Below, piece after piece: positions 55,413 through 63,584 of a stretch of DNA of 64,000 bases. How positions within the stretch are numbered: position 1 is the first letter of the stretch; the number at the start of each line of letters is the position of its first letter. A program made the position numbers and the translations under genes. A model generated the notes under the pieces. It saw only the letters and a program-made list of their open reading frames with translations. It ran no database searches and was not told the DNA's origin. Source of the stretch: Akkermansia muciniphila (lineage in GTDB: Bacteria; Verrucomicrobiota; Verrucomicrobiia; Verrucomicrobiales; Akkermansiaceae); assembly GCF_002884975.1 (NCBI RefSeq), contig NZ_PJKB01000001.1, positions 1,016,596 through 1,080,595 on the forward strand. Reading direction: 5' to 3'.

Positions 55413-57341
55413 TTATTGTTTTGAATCACCCTGATATTTCATGAGGTCAAGTCCATAGGTTCGCAACTGCATGAGTTCGTCCACAAGGTTCCTGACAAAC
55501 TCGGTTTTTAACGCATTGAGCTGCCGTTTTTTCATTCCGAACAAAATTTGATAATCGGTGTCTGTCGCTTTCTCCTCCAGATATCTGAAAAGATCAGGAT
55601 GTTCGAAAAGTTCTTTCCAGTTTTGTGACTGATGAAATTCCTGCACCTGTTTATTCGGAATTTTGATTCTGCCCAGGTAGTGCCCCAGTACATATGCTTC
55701 GATACCACCCGAATCAAAGCCGTAATAGCGCGGAATTCCTGTCTCGTCAAAGGGGCCGTTGTTCCACGCTCGAATACTGGAATCGAGCCAGATTTCACGT
55801 TGATATTTCAAATACGACCGCAGTCCGTTTTCTGTCCAGGAGGGGATCTGGTACCCGTCAATCGGCTTTGGCCATTCCTTGAATTCCGACAGCATCTCCG
55901 GGCACAGAGATACGATACAGCATATACGTTCTGTTATTTTTGACTGCCAACTGATTATCGCTTGAGGGTGGTAAAATTCGGGAGAATCATGAATTCCATG
56001 AATCACACTGAACGGTTGCTTGCGGGTGCTGAATCTCTGGACAATCCAGTCAACAAATGGAATCGAGCACTTGAAAGCAAACGCTCCGAGATCATCCAGA
56101 TAGTCTTTGTAGTCCGTCATGGTGGAATCAAAAAGAAGCCGTGCCCAATGGGTATGTTCAAGCAGCCACAAAATGATAGCACCGGGAGGCAAGTTCTCTT
56201 CATTTTTGTACAGTGCAATAGCTTTTCTTACATCGGCCATGGCATGTCTCTGCCACTGTTGAACCAGCCTGTTCAGCTCCCGCAAGGAAACTTCCTCTCC
56301 TTCCTTTCGATAAGGAACCCATTCCGGGATCAGCGGCTCATCACCCTGTATCCCGGGGGAAGAGTCGAGACTGGGGCGGTCAGGGCGCAGCCCTGCCGCC
56401 GCAGGCGAGCTATTCATTCCTGTCGAAGTCGTCGGTAACGACAGGTCAGAGGCTGTGCCGAGACCTGTCGTTATAAGATTTTTGTCATTTACGACGCAAT
56501 TCTTCATCTCGGTCATCCGCAAATTTTCATCTTGGTTTTGCATGGCTTCAATTCGTACCCGGCGTCCATCAGGTATCTTCAGGGGAGGATTCGAAACAGC
56601 TTTGTATAGACAAAGGGTACCTCGAACATCCCTCTTGCTCCGGAGAGGTGATTCTTCCAGATACCCGGCTTTGCGTAACTTGTTAAGGCGTGACTTCAGC
56701 GCAGGCAAACTGATCTTCCTATTCAAAAAATGAGGCAGTTTCTGATGAATGGCCTTGAGTGTATGATTTTTCGGAGGTGTCGTCTGGCAATGGATGTATA
56801 ACCAGAGCCAGAATGCCCGGTCCTTGGCAGTAAGTCGAGTGTCCAGCATTGGCCCGTTGGGTACGGGGATTTCTATGCGTTTGATGCCTTTTTTGTCAAC
56901 TTCTCTGATATTTAGACAGATGTCTTGATGCCTTTGACGATCACAAAGGTTCAGACCTCTAGGAACACCTCCTTTCGCTACTTCGATCCAATTATCAGGG
57001 AAGGCGGTCCTTGCCCTCCAGTTTTGCAGGTCATGATAATACAGAGGAGTTCCTTCCTTTTTGGGTATACGCTGTTTACAGCACCAATGATTTTTCGCAA
57101 GGGCATTTAGCACAGAAGGCAGGGTTCTTACGGAAATGCCTGTCCCTTTACTGATTGAGCTGATGGTATGCACGGTAAAACAATCGCGTGCGTAAAGATA
57201 GAACCAGACAACTGCCTGGTTGTGATCTTCGAAGAGTAAAAGCATAATCCGAGGGAAAGACGTGTAGTTTCCTCTTATTTCGGTATATTGTGCTTCGATT
57301 GATGCGTCGGAACGCTTCCTTTGTTTTTTGCGGGTACTCAT
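55413..57341 (-). CDS. Replication-initiator-like winged-helix protein
   Basis: A 642-aa product from MSTRKKQRKRSDAS. Two helix-turn-helix-like regions are visible: HTISSISKGTGISVRTLPSVLNALAKNHW (~50-80) and AIHQKLPHFLNRKISLPALKSRLNKLRKAGYLEE (~195-230), both the winged-helix shape of plasmid/phage replication initiators and replisome organisers. A low-complexity Ser/Pro linker (~285-340) separates a C-terminal domain of unknown type. No Walker motif or HUH nuclease motif is present. Located near the integrase, where island replication or excision genes usually lie. Function inferred. Confidence 0.5.
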   Translation of the reverse strand: MSTRKKQRKRSDASIEAQYTEIRGNYTSFPRIMLLLFEDHNQAVVWFYLYARDCFTVHTISSISKGTGISVRTLPSVLNALAKNHWCCKQRIPKKEGTPLYYHDLQNWRARTAFPDNWIEVAKGGVPRGLNLCDRQRHQDICLNIREVDKKGIKRIEIPVPNGPMLDTRLTAKDRAFWLWLYIHCQTTPPKNHTLKAIHQKLPHFLNRKISLPALKSRLNKLRKAGYLEESPLRSKRDVRGTLCLYKAVSNPPLKIPDGRRVRIEAMQNQDENLRMTEMKNCVVNDKNLITTGLGTASDLSLPTTSTGMNSSPAAAGLRPDRPSLDSSPGIQGDEPLIPEWVPYRKEGEEVSLRELNRLVQQWQRHAMADVRKAIALYKNEENLPPGAIILWLLEHTHWARLLFDSTMTDYKDYLDDLGAFAFKCSIPFVDWIVQRFSTRKQPFSVIHGIHDSPEFYHPQAIISWQSKITERICCIVSLCPEMLSEFKEWPKPIDGYQIPSWTENGLRSYLKYQREIWLDSSIRAWNNGPFDETGIPRYYGFDSGGIEAYVLGHYLGRIKIPNKQVQEFHQSQNWKELFEHPDLFRYLEEKATDTDYQILFGMKKRQLNALKTEFVRNLVDELMQLRTYGLDLMKYQGDSKQ

Positions 57342-57350
57342 GATTAGCAT

Positions 57351-57752
57351 GAAGCAAGAGCGTACTTTGCTAATGAAAATAGTTCCTTCAGGCGCTCTTG
57401 ATACTGAAGGGGGTAAAATAATGAGGGATCTCGTTTGGATCTCCCGTTCAAGTTTTATGAGACTCAGCGAGTCTCCTTCCCGGCTATGCCGGAGTGCCTG
57501 CCTTCATCAAGAACGCAGGACAATTAACCTTATTAAGTAATATGAGAAATGCCCCTGTCGTGAAACTCCGGCGAACTCGCTGGGGGTGGAACTCAAGGAA
57601 CAGGTATGAGGAGCTAGACCACCATTCCTTGTACGTTCCGGGTTTATAGAAAACCCAATGAAACGCTTGAGAGCGTCAAGATGTCCTGCGCTCAATGGTG
57701 ACGACGGACAACGAAAACCAGTTACTACATCTGAAGATGGAGGTCAACAAAA
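57351..57752. other. Hairpin-rich non-coding stretch next to the integrase
   Basis: About 400 bp with no gene but several close-set hairpins: GAGACTC-AGC-GAGTCTC (57459-57475), CCGGC-TAT-GCCGG (57480-57492), GGGTTT-ATAGA-AAACCC near 57640 and CGCT-TGAG-AGCG near 57665. It could be an origin, a structured leader for the replication-like gene, or a small RNA; nothing matches a class I know. Confidence 0.4.
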
Positions 57753-57760
57753 ACAGCAGG

Positions 57761-59053
57761 TTAATGACCAGTTTCCTCCGGAAATACATGGAACCATGCT
57801 TCGCCTTCGGCAGCACGAACGCCTTCCCGGTAATGCTTTTCCGTCATGTTGGTTCCCGAGTGTCCAAGCCACATGGATACCCGGGGTATATCGTGTGTTT
57901 TGGCTGCGGCATATGAGGCAAACGAATGGCGTAGGGCATTATGCGGTAGCGTGATGCCTGCAATTTCTGCCATTTTTTTGAGGCAGCGTCCATGGCGATT
58001 CTCGTATAATCTGTCAATTTCGTCAGGAGCCGGTTCATATTCCGCCAAGACGAGCCAGGCCTTGGCAGCGGCAGGGAGTGGAACAAAACGTTGTTTCCCG
58101 GTTTTGGCTATGGAGGCCGAGACAAATACTTCATCCTTTTCATCAAGGATGGCATCCCGTGTTATTCTAACGCATTCGGAACGGCGCAGCCCGCAAAAGG
58201 CGACCAGGACCAATCGGAACAACATTCCTCTGTCGTGCTCAAGGGCAGCTTGCAGGAGTTTCTTCAGTTCAGACGGAGAGATGATACCAATCTGGACAGA
58301 TTCCGCTCTCAGAGCAAGCGTTCTTTCAACCGGGTTATACGCAATGAGGTCCCTGCTCTGCGCCCAGACAAAGAATCCATGCAGGGTTGTACGGTAACGC
58401 CGTTTGGTAGCATTACTGAGTGGTTGTTTCCGATATCGGAATGAGGCCAGCTTTTCTTCAATCATGTCTGGCATTATCTGATTGAGCGGAAGGTCTTCCC
58501 ATCCCAGTAGCCATTTTTGCAGTTCCATGATCATGCTGTCATGATGGGCTTTTTTGATGAGGTTAGATTCGAGCTTCTTATCGATCACTTCCTGATATTG
58601 CTCTGCGAGGGTGCCGAACTTTCTTTTGAAGTCAACTTTGACCTGTTCTTTCTTGTTCGCAAGGAATCTGGTCAGAGAAAACAAATTGGTCAGTTCTTCC
58701 AGCCTGTTCAAATTTTCCTCGTCCGTACGCGTTACCATCCAGTTGCCATTAGCGTCTTTCCGACCATAAATCGCGCCACTGGCTATTTCTCTCTTCAGGT
58801 TCTTCAAGGCTTCACGTACTACCAGATACAAAGGGAGAGAAGATTGTTGGGTTACTTCATCATAGATGCTCCTGAATTCTCTCCATAAAAGAATAGCATT
58901 GTAGTCCTGTTCATCTACATGTTCCCTCCATTCCTGCTTTCGCAAGTGTTCCGGCAACATATCGTTCAATGATTGATGCTGAAGTCGTTGATAGGCTTTC
59001 AGCGCCTCTTCATAGGAATCAAAGAGTCGGTGAGTTTCCCGGTCACCGGACAT
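57761..59053 (-). CDS. Tyrosine-recombinase integrase
   Basis: A 430-aa integrase that inserts and excises the island at tRNA-Leu. From Met 59053 (MSGDRETHRLFDSYEEAL); a Met at 59062 is also possible. An SAM-like core-binding domain spans ~140-240. Catalytic residues, numbered from 59053: Arg290 in GLRRSE, a Lys in the AKTGKQRFVPLP turn, His371 and Arg375 in LPHNALRHSFASY, His398 in LGHSGT and nucleophile Tyr408 in EKHYREG. All are present, so it is probably active. It points away from attR and its promoter would lie in the ~170 bp before att; a 11-bp hairpin occupies its leader. Confidence 0.95.
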   Translation of the reverse strand: MSGDRETHRLFDSYEEALKAYQRLQHQSLNDMLPEHLRKQEWREHVDEQDYNAILLWREFRSIYDEVTQQSSLPLYLVVREALKNLKREIASGAIYGRKDANGNWMVTRTDEENLNRLEELTNLFSLTRFLANKKEQVKVDFKRKFGTLAEQYQEVIDKKLESNLIKKAHHDSMIMELQKWLLGWEDLPLNQIMPDMIEEKLASFRYRKQPLSNATKRRYRTTLHGFFVWAQSRDLIAYNPVERTLALRAESVQIGIISPSELKKLLQAALEHDRGMLFRLVLVAFCGLRRSECVRITRDAILDEKDEVFVSASIAKTGKQRFVPLPAAAKAWLVLAEYEPAPDEIDRLYENRHGRCLKKMAEIAGITLPHNALRHSFASYAAAKTHDIPRVSMWLGHSGTNMTEKHYREGVRAAEGEAWFHVFPEETGH

Positions 59054-59072
59054 ATCGCGCACCAGCTATTTT

Positions 59073-59103
59073 CTCTTTCCCCGGTGCTTTCTCGGGGAAA
59101 GAG
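59073..59103 (-). promoter_or_regulatory. Hairpin in the integrase leader
   Basis: An 11-bp perfect stem (CTCTTTCCCCG at 59073-59083 with CGGGGAAAGAG at 59093-59103) lies 20 bp upstream of the integrase start. A candidate -35/-10 pair on the minus strand, TTGTCA-N17-ATACTT, lies upstream of it. The hairpin would be in the 5' leader and could limit read-through or translation. Confidence 0.5.
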
Positions 59104-59182
59104 AGGCATGTGAACCATATTGATTTTTTCGGGATCTTCTCACGGTTGAAAGTATCCCATGATCATTTATATTGACAAACCA

Positions 59183-59194
59183 AAAGTGTGTACA
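59183..59194 (+). repeat. Arm-type repeat AAAGTGTGTACA, right end
   Basis: Matches 38457-38468 exactly in the same orientation; 35 bp inside the right att repeat. Possible arm-type recombinase or excisionase site. Confidence 0.5.
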
Positions 59195-59228
59195 GTCATA
59201 TAACTTATTGATAATTATCATACAGAAT

Positions 59229-59286
59229 CAGACTTAGGATCTGGTGCCGAAAGGCGTACAGGTTCGAGTCCTGCCAGGCGCACCAT
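59229..59286 (+). repeat. attR: 58-bp direct repeat, right copy
   Basis: A fragment of tRNA-Leu from anticodon stem to CCA, identical to 38307-38364. It lacks the 5' half, so it is not a functional tRNA. It is followed by TTAAGTAAACAACTTGAAGAGGGG and TTTTTG, the original tRNA terminator; the left copy is followed by a diverged form of the same sequence. Confidence 0.95.
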
Positions 59287-59640
59287 TTATACCCCCCTTA
59301 AGTAAACAACTTGAAGAGGGGTTTTTGTTTATGGTGAAAAATTGGACCCTTTCACGCCGCTTTCGCCCCTATTTGACAAGGTATTTGCGCCATGCAAACT
59401 ACATCATGCACGGATATTTGGCCGCCATGTAAAACAACAATCCAGTGCCTTATTCATCATTATTTACGCTTGTTACCATCAGATAAGGCGATTGGATGAA
59501 TTACTCCGCAGTAATGACAAGAAGTACCCGGCTGACGACTCCCAACAGAAAAGCCGGCGGCCGCCCTTCGCACTCGCCTGCCCTGTCCGTACATTTGGAA
59601 GTCAATTCGTACTCCCGGCAAAGAGAATATTTTAAAATCC
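59287..59640 (+). pseudogene. Remnant of a second island: fragment of a kinase gene homologue
   Basis: At 59477-59530 the translation HQIRRLDELLRSNDKKYP matches HQVRRLDETLCGNGGKYP at the start of the island kinase (38612 gene), 12 of 18 residues identical, with matching DNA around it. The distance from the att repeat (~190 bp) is similar to that at the left end (~270 bp). The frame is broken soon after. This looks like the left end of an older, related island whose remainder was lost. Confidence 0.7.
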
Positions 59641-59688
59641 TCCTTAAAAATTAATTTAAAATCCTTATTATCAACATAAAAAATAATC

Positions 59689-60243
59689 ATGCATACCATT
59701 TATACATGTACCCAAGGGAAAATCGAACCCGTTAATATCGGAAATTTCATACCACGCACCCAACAATACGGTCAGCATCTGTCCCCCCGCCGCTATCAGG
59801 GCCCGACTCCATATATTCCGGAAAGACAGGGAGAAAAACGCAATATTTTGACTACACATCAAAAAGGCCTGTTAACATTTGACGCCAATCCGGCAATGCT
59901 GTATTCCACCAACCTGTTGTCGTGCGCTTCGGTCATTTACACATCGACAGACATACACGCTCAAGCATGCGCCCATGTTCATCACGCCAATTGCGGCACC
60001 CTGGAACCAACTGATATTTATCAAGCAATCCAGTCCCTTTACCCGGATAATTCAACCTATCCACCCGACCCCAGTAAAATCTATGTAGTCTATGCACACC
60101 CCACCAGCAACGTTTTGTACGGAGATGAAATCAAAAAATTGCTGGAATGCGGCATTCTCTTGGACAACATCGTGGAAATCGAAGAATTGCCTACAGGTAG
60201 CTTCGGAATAGATAATAATGGCTATATCGGCTGCGTTGATTGA
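59689..60243 (+). CDS. Hypothetical protein, possibly CheD/CNF-like deamidase fold
   Basis: A 184-aa product, no signal peptide. The segment NLLSCASVIYTS ... AQACAHVHHANCG (a Cys in a GSC-like turn, then a His-rich strand about 20 residues on) resembles the Cys-His layout of CheD-type glutamine deamidases and CNF-like toxins. The rest is not similar and no chemotaxis genes are near. The resemblance is weak and by eye. It lies in the AT-rich remnant zone just outside the island, so may be cargo of the older element. Confidence 0.4.
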   Translation: MHTIYTCTQGKIEPVNIGNFIPRTQQYGQHLSPRRYQGPTPYIPERQGEKRNILTTHQKGLLTFDANPAMLYSTNLLSCASVIYTSTDIHAQACAHVHHANCGTLEPTDIYQAIQSLYPDNSTYPPDPSKIYVVYAHPTSNVLYGDEIKKLLECGILLDNIVEIEELPTGSFGIDNNGYIGCVD

Positions 60244-60316
60244 CGCACCCGCATGTTCATTTCCTTCTCCCTGGCAAACAGGCAACCCTGAATTTTTCAT
60301 TCCCTTTTCCGGGAGG

Positions 60317-61477
60317 CTACCTGAACTTTTTCAGGAAGGGTGCAATGAAGGCCGTGCCCAGTCCAACCAGGGCAATCAGGGAGAAGGACCACCGGAGGGA
60401 GGAAGCATGGGCTATGTGGCCGATGACCGGAGGGCCCAGCAGGAAGCCCAGAAAGCCGATGGTGGAGACAGAGGCCAGGGCCACGCTGGGTATCATTTTT
60501 TTGGATTTTCCCGCCATGCTGTAGCAGAGGGGAACGATGGAGGAGGTACCGAAGCCCACCAGCAGGAAGCCCAGCGTGGCGGACCACAGCATGGGGAACA
60601 GGACGGAGACCAGCAGTCCGGAGGCAATGAGAATGCCACTGGCGCGGAGCACGCGCACGGGGCCGAAGCGCATCACCATGCGGTCCGCCGTAAAGCGCCC
60701 CAGAGCCATGGTGCTCATGAACGCCACGTAGCCCACCTGCACCAGTCCGGGGCCGGGCTGCACCACGCTTTCAAAGTACACGCCGCTCCAGTCAAACATG
60801 GTTCCTTCGCTCACCATGCTCCCGAAGGCGATCAGTCCGATCACCAGGACATAGGTATCCATGCTCCGGAACATGCCGCCGCCCTGGGTGGAGGAACGGC
60901 GTGCATCCCGCGGCAGGAGGGAGGGGGAAAAGACGGCCAGAATGACCATGCATATCAGGAAAATGGCGATGAAGTGCGTTTCCGTGGAAACCTGCCAATC
61001 CACCATCACCGCCCCCAGCAGAGCGCCGAAGAACCCCGCCAGGCTCCACAAGCCATGGAACCGGGCCATGATGCTGCACTGGTACAGCCGCTCCACCCCC
61101 ACGCCCTGCGTGTTGACGGAGATATTCGTCAGGTTCGCGGCCACCCCGAAGAAGAACAGTCCCGCCGCCAGTTCCCAGAAGGAGGCTGCCATGCCCAGAT
61201 ACACAAGCACGGCGGGATAAAAGACGGAAGCCGCCATCAGTATCCTCCGGCTGCCGCAGCGGCCCACCAGATAACCGGACAGCGCCATGGCGGACATTTG
61301 CCCCACCGGAACGGCAAAGAGCACGGAGCCTAGGTCGGCGTCATTCAATCCCAGTGCATTCTTGATGTCCGGAATGCGGCACGCCCAACTGGCGAATACC
61401 AGGCCCTGGAGAAAATAAAAGGTGCTGACCGACAGGCGGTAGACGCCCTGCGTCGTTTTGGGAAGAGGCAGATTCAT
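60317..61477 (-). CDS. Major facilitator superfamily transporter
   Basis: A 386-aa product from MNLPLPKTTQGVYRL (an upstream Met at 61528 is in a less conserved stretch). Twelve hydrophobic segments; the MFS loop-2/3 motif appears as SGYLVGRCGSRRILM, with NTQGVGVERLYQ in the middle and GLWSLAGFFGALLG in helix 5. The layout resembles the YbjJ/FucP-like group; the substrate is unknown. Monocistronic. Confidence 0.85.
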   Translation of the reverse strand: MNLPLPKTTQGVYRLSVSTFYFLQGLVFASWACRIPDIKNALGLNDADLGSVLFAVPVGQMSAMALSGYLVGRCGSRRILMAASVFYPAVLVYLGMAASFWELAAGLFFFGVAANLTNISVNTQGVGVERLYQCSIMARFHGLWSLAGFFGALLGAVMVDWQVSTETHFIAIFLICMVILAVFSPSLLPRDARRSSTQGGGMFRSMDTYVLVIGLIAFGSMVSEGTMFDWSGVYFESVVQPGPGLVQVGYVAFMSTMALGRFTADRMVMRFGPVRVLRASGILIASGLLVSVLFPMLWSATLGFLLVGFGTSSIVPLCYSMAGKSKKMIPSVALASVSTIGFLGFLLGPPVIGHIAHASSLRWSFSLIALVGLGTAFIAPFLKKFR

Positions 61478-61651
61478 GCTGGATTTCCTGGTCACGCAAA
61501 CGCTATCCCCATTCCCTTCCCCTGGCAAGAGAAATCATCTTTCATACAATAAGAATTCATCCGCAAAAGGGGAACACAGGCAAGGAATAAGACTCAAGGA
61601 GATTTCCCCATCGCCATGGAATTTCCCGGGGTCGTCCCCCTTCTTCCACAT

Positions 61652-61687
61652 AAAAAAACGCCGCGTTCCCTACGGAGCACGGCGTTT
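61652..61687 (-). terminator. Rho-independent terminator after nuoA
   Basis: On the minus strand AAACGCCG ... CGGCGTTT (8-bp stem) is followed by TTTTTTT, 23 bp past the nuoA stop. Confidence 0.88.
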
Positions 61688-61709
61688 AATAAAATGGAAT
61701 AAGGCAGGA

Positions 61710-62102
61710 TCAGCGGGGATCGTGGTGCCAGTTCAGGGCTCCCTTGCCCAGCGCGTACAGGTAGGCCACCAGCAGAATGCCGATGAAGATGCACATGGCC
61801 GTGAAGGATTCCGGATTCATCATCACATAGTCCCGGAAGTTGACGGCCCAGGGATAGAGGAATACCACTTCCAGGTCAAAGATGACGAAGAGCATGGCCA
61901 CCATGTAGAACTTCACGGAGAACATCGGAGCGCCTTCCCCCATGGGAATCATCCCGCATTCATAAGGAATGTCCGCGGGTTTGCGCACGGAAGAGCGCTT
62001 ACCCATCAAGATACTGAGCAACAAGATAATGCCGGCCAGCCCCAGGGCTGCCACCACCTGCACAAGCACTGAAAAGAATTCCTGATTCATGACGTCTGGC
62101 AC
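61710..62102 (-). CDS. nuoA: NADH-quinone oxidoreductase subunit A
   Basis: A 126-130-aa membrane subunit of complex I (GTG start at 62102 or ATG at 62090; no ribosome site decides). Three membrane helices; conserved YECGMIPMG loop and FDLEVVFLYPWAV in helix 2, both hallmark NuoA motifs. Unlike the usual nuoA-N operon, it is followed directly by a terminator and no nuoB is adjacent in this window. Confidence 0.95.
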   Translation of the reverse strand: MPDVMNQEFFSVLVQVVAALGLAGIILLLSILMGKRSSVRKPADIPYECGMIPMGEGAPMFSVKFYMVAMLFVIFDLEVVFLYPWAVNFRDYVMMNPESFTAMCIFIGILLVAYLYALGKGALNWHHDPR

Positions 62103-62249
62103 GGGTATACCACATCAACCCCGGAAAAGCAAAACTAAAAAGGGCAGCGGCGCTTCCCGCTGGCAGGCGCTCCCGTTTCTTCCCGGAACCGGAAACGGTA
62201 TGACGGTGGATCATCCCCACGCCCCTGCGGTCCTTTATCCAGCCAGGGT

Positions 62250-63062
62250 TCAGCCGCCGTGCGGAGCGTGGGAGTCCAATACCTTTCCAAGCACCTGCAT
62301 GACTCCGTTTTCCTCATTGGACGGAGCTTTAAACGCGGCCATGGCACGGATTTCCGGCACGGCGTTCGCCACGGCATAACTGAACCGGGCCTGGCGCATC
62401 ATTTCCGCATCATTCATCTGGTCGCCAAAGACCATGGTCTCCTCCGGGGAAACGCCCAGTTTCCGCTGGATCAGTTCCAGCGCGCTTCCCTTGTCCGCCC
62501 CCTTCCGGCTGATGTCCATCCATTTTTCTCCGGAGACGGCCACCTGGAAGCCATGTTCCAGATGCTTCAGGCGCGGATAGCTGTTTTTCTTTGCTCCCCG
62601 GAAATCATACACGGCAATTTTCAGCAGCCTGTCTCCCCGCACATCCAGCAGGTCCTCCACCTCCCTGCACCGGGTGTAGTACCTGCGGGCTTCCCGGACA
62701 AATTCCGGCTGTTTGTCTTCAATATATGCGGAATCCCGGCCTGCGAGGACGATGCACGCACCCTCAATGTTCCTGACCATGCCTATCACCCGCGCTACCG
62801 TTTCCGGGTCCATGTCCAGCACCAGCCATTCCTCTTCCCCGGATGCCGCATAGGCGCCGTTCTCAGCGATGAACAGCATCCGGTCCGCCACGGGGGCGAA
62901 GATCCGGCGCAGTCCGTCATATTGGCGGCCGCTGGCCGCGGCAAAGCGGATGCCGCGGCGTTCAAGCTTTTCAAACAAGCTGAAAAATGCAGGGGCCAGT
63001 TCCCCCTTTCCATTGAGCAGCGTGCCGTCCATATCGGACGCAATGAGTTTGACGGAATCCAT
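62250..63062 (-). CDS. Cof-type HAD-family phosphatase
   Basis: A 270-aa cytoplasmic sugar-phosphate or nucleotide phosphatase. Start at 63062 (MDSVKLIASDMDGTLLNG); the frame is open to 63302 but the extra 80 residues are not family-like. HAD motifs: DMDGTL with nucleophile Asp, motif II SGRQ in AAASGRQYDGL, Lys of motif III in ADKGSALEL and motif IV FGDQMNDAEMM. It is upstream-bounded by the second invertible segment, which could influence its expression. Confidence 0.92.
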   Translation of the reverse strand: MDSVKLIASDMDGTLLNGKGELAPAFFSLFEKLERRGIRFAAASGRQYDGLRRIFAPVADRMLFIAENGAYAASGEEEWLVLDMDPETVARVIGMVRNIEGACIVLAGRDSAYIEDKQPEFVREARRYYTRCREVEDLLDVRGDRLLKIAVYDFRGAKKNSYPRLKHLEHGFQVAVSGEKWMDISRKGADKGSALELIQRKLGVSPEETMVFGDQMNDAEMMRQARFSYAVANAVPEIRAMAAFKAPSNEENGVMQVLGKVLDSHAPHGG

Positions 63063-63282
63063 AACGTTGAACGGATCATCGTTCCCCGGTTCTTCCAAGG
63101 CAAGACCAGCTTCAGACAGCGCAGAACCGGGGGGGAAAACACCTGCGCGGCGGCAAATTTCCCTCTTCCATACATCCATGGAAAACTGGCGGTTCCTGCA
63201 TTTTTCCATGACGGAGCCGGCAACAGGCAAATGAGGGCAATTTAAAGTCAGCCGCACACCCGCAATGTCTAACGCGTCATAC

Positions 63283-63466
63283 CGGATTGTGAATCCGGAC
63301 ATAATTCAACCAATTGGATTTAAATAAATCATATAATAATAACCCATGCAGGCCAGGGTGGTTAAGACATGACACCATATTTCCTCCCGTCCCTGTAGTT
63401 GGCTTTATCCATGGGCTTCTTTTCCCTACCGGGTGGAAAAAAATCTTCCGCCGGATTCACAATCCG
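63283..63466. repeat. Second invertible DNA segment candidate (16-bp inverted repeats)
   Basis: A 16-bp perfect inverted repeat (CGGATTGTGAATCCGG at 63283-63298, its inverse at 63451-63466) flanks 152 bp. Each copy is the same dyad CGGAT-N5-ATCCG seen at 28 kb, but with core TGTGA/TCACA. It lies between divergent genes: the HAD phosphatase (220 bp to the left) and the ankyrin gene (119 bp to the right). Inside, TTAACC-N18-TATTAT (63365 to 63336, minus strand) and a TATAAT (63332, plus strand) are possible promoter parts. 63063-63584 contains no gene. Confidence 0.68.
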
Positions 63467-63584
63467 CCATTCAAATTCCTGCACGGCCCGCTCCGGGCCT
63501 TACTTGCGCGTACCATTTTTTCATTGCCCGAAGTTACGGATTCCTGCATCATAGCTTTTCGCAGTTACCCTGCTTATGATACAC

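Larger units (their letters stand above)
38365..59286. mobile_element. 20.9-kb integrative island at tRNA-Leu (defence cargo)
   Basis: Bounded by 58-bp perfect direct repeats (tRNA-Leu 3' end at 38307-38364 and a tRNA fragment at 59229-59286), with a tyrosine recombinase gene at the right end. Base composition is uneven, with AT-rich patches (target-recognition regions of hsdS, 48-52 kb) unlike the flanks. Cargo: kinase/vWA pair, type I restriction-modification, XRE regulator, envelope proteins, DUF932 cassette, replication-like protein. No conjugation or capsid genes are seen, so it is probably mobilised by a helper or is a satellite-type genomic island. Confidence 0.93.

Noticed and set aside
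60218-61333. 371-codon plus-strand frame, His/Gln/Gly-rich
   Set aside because: Antisense shadow of the MFS transporter gene.
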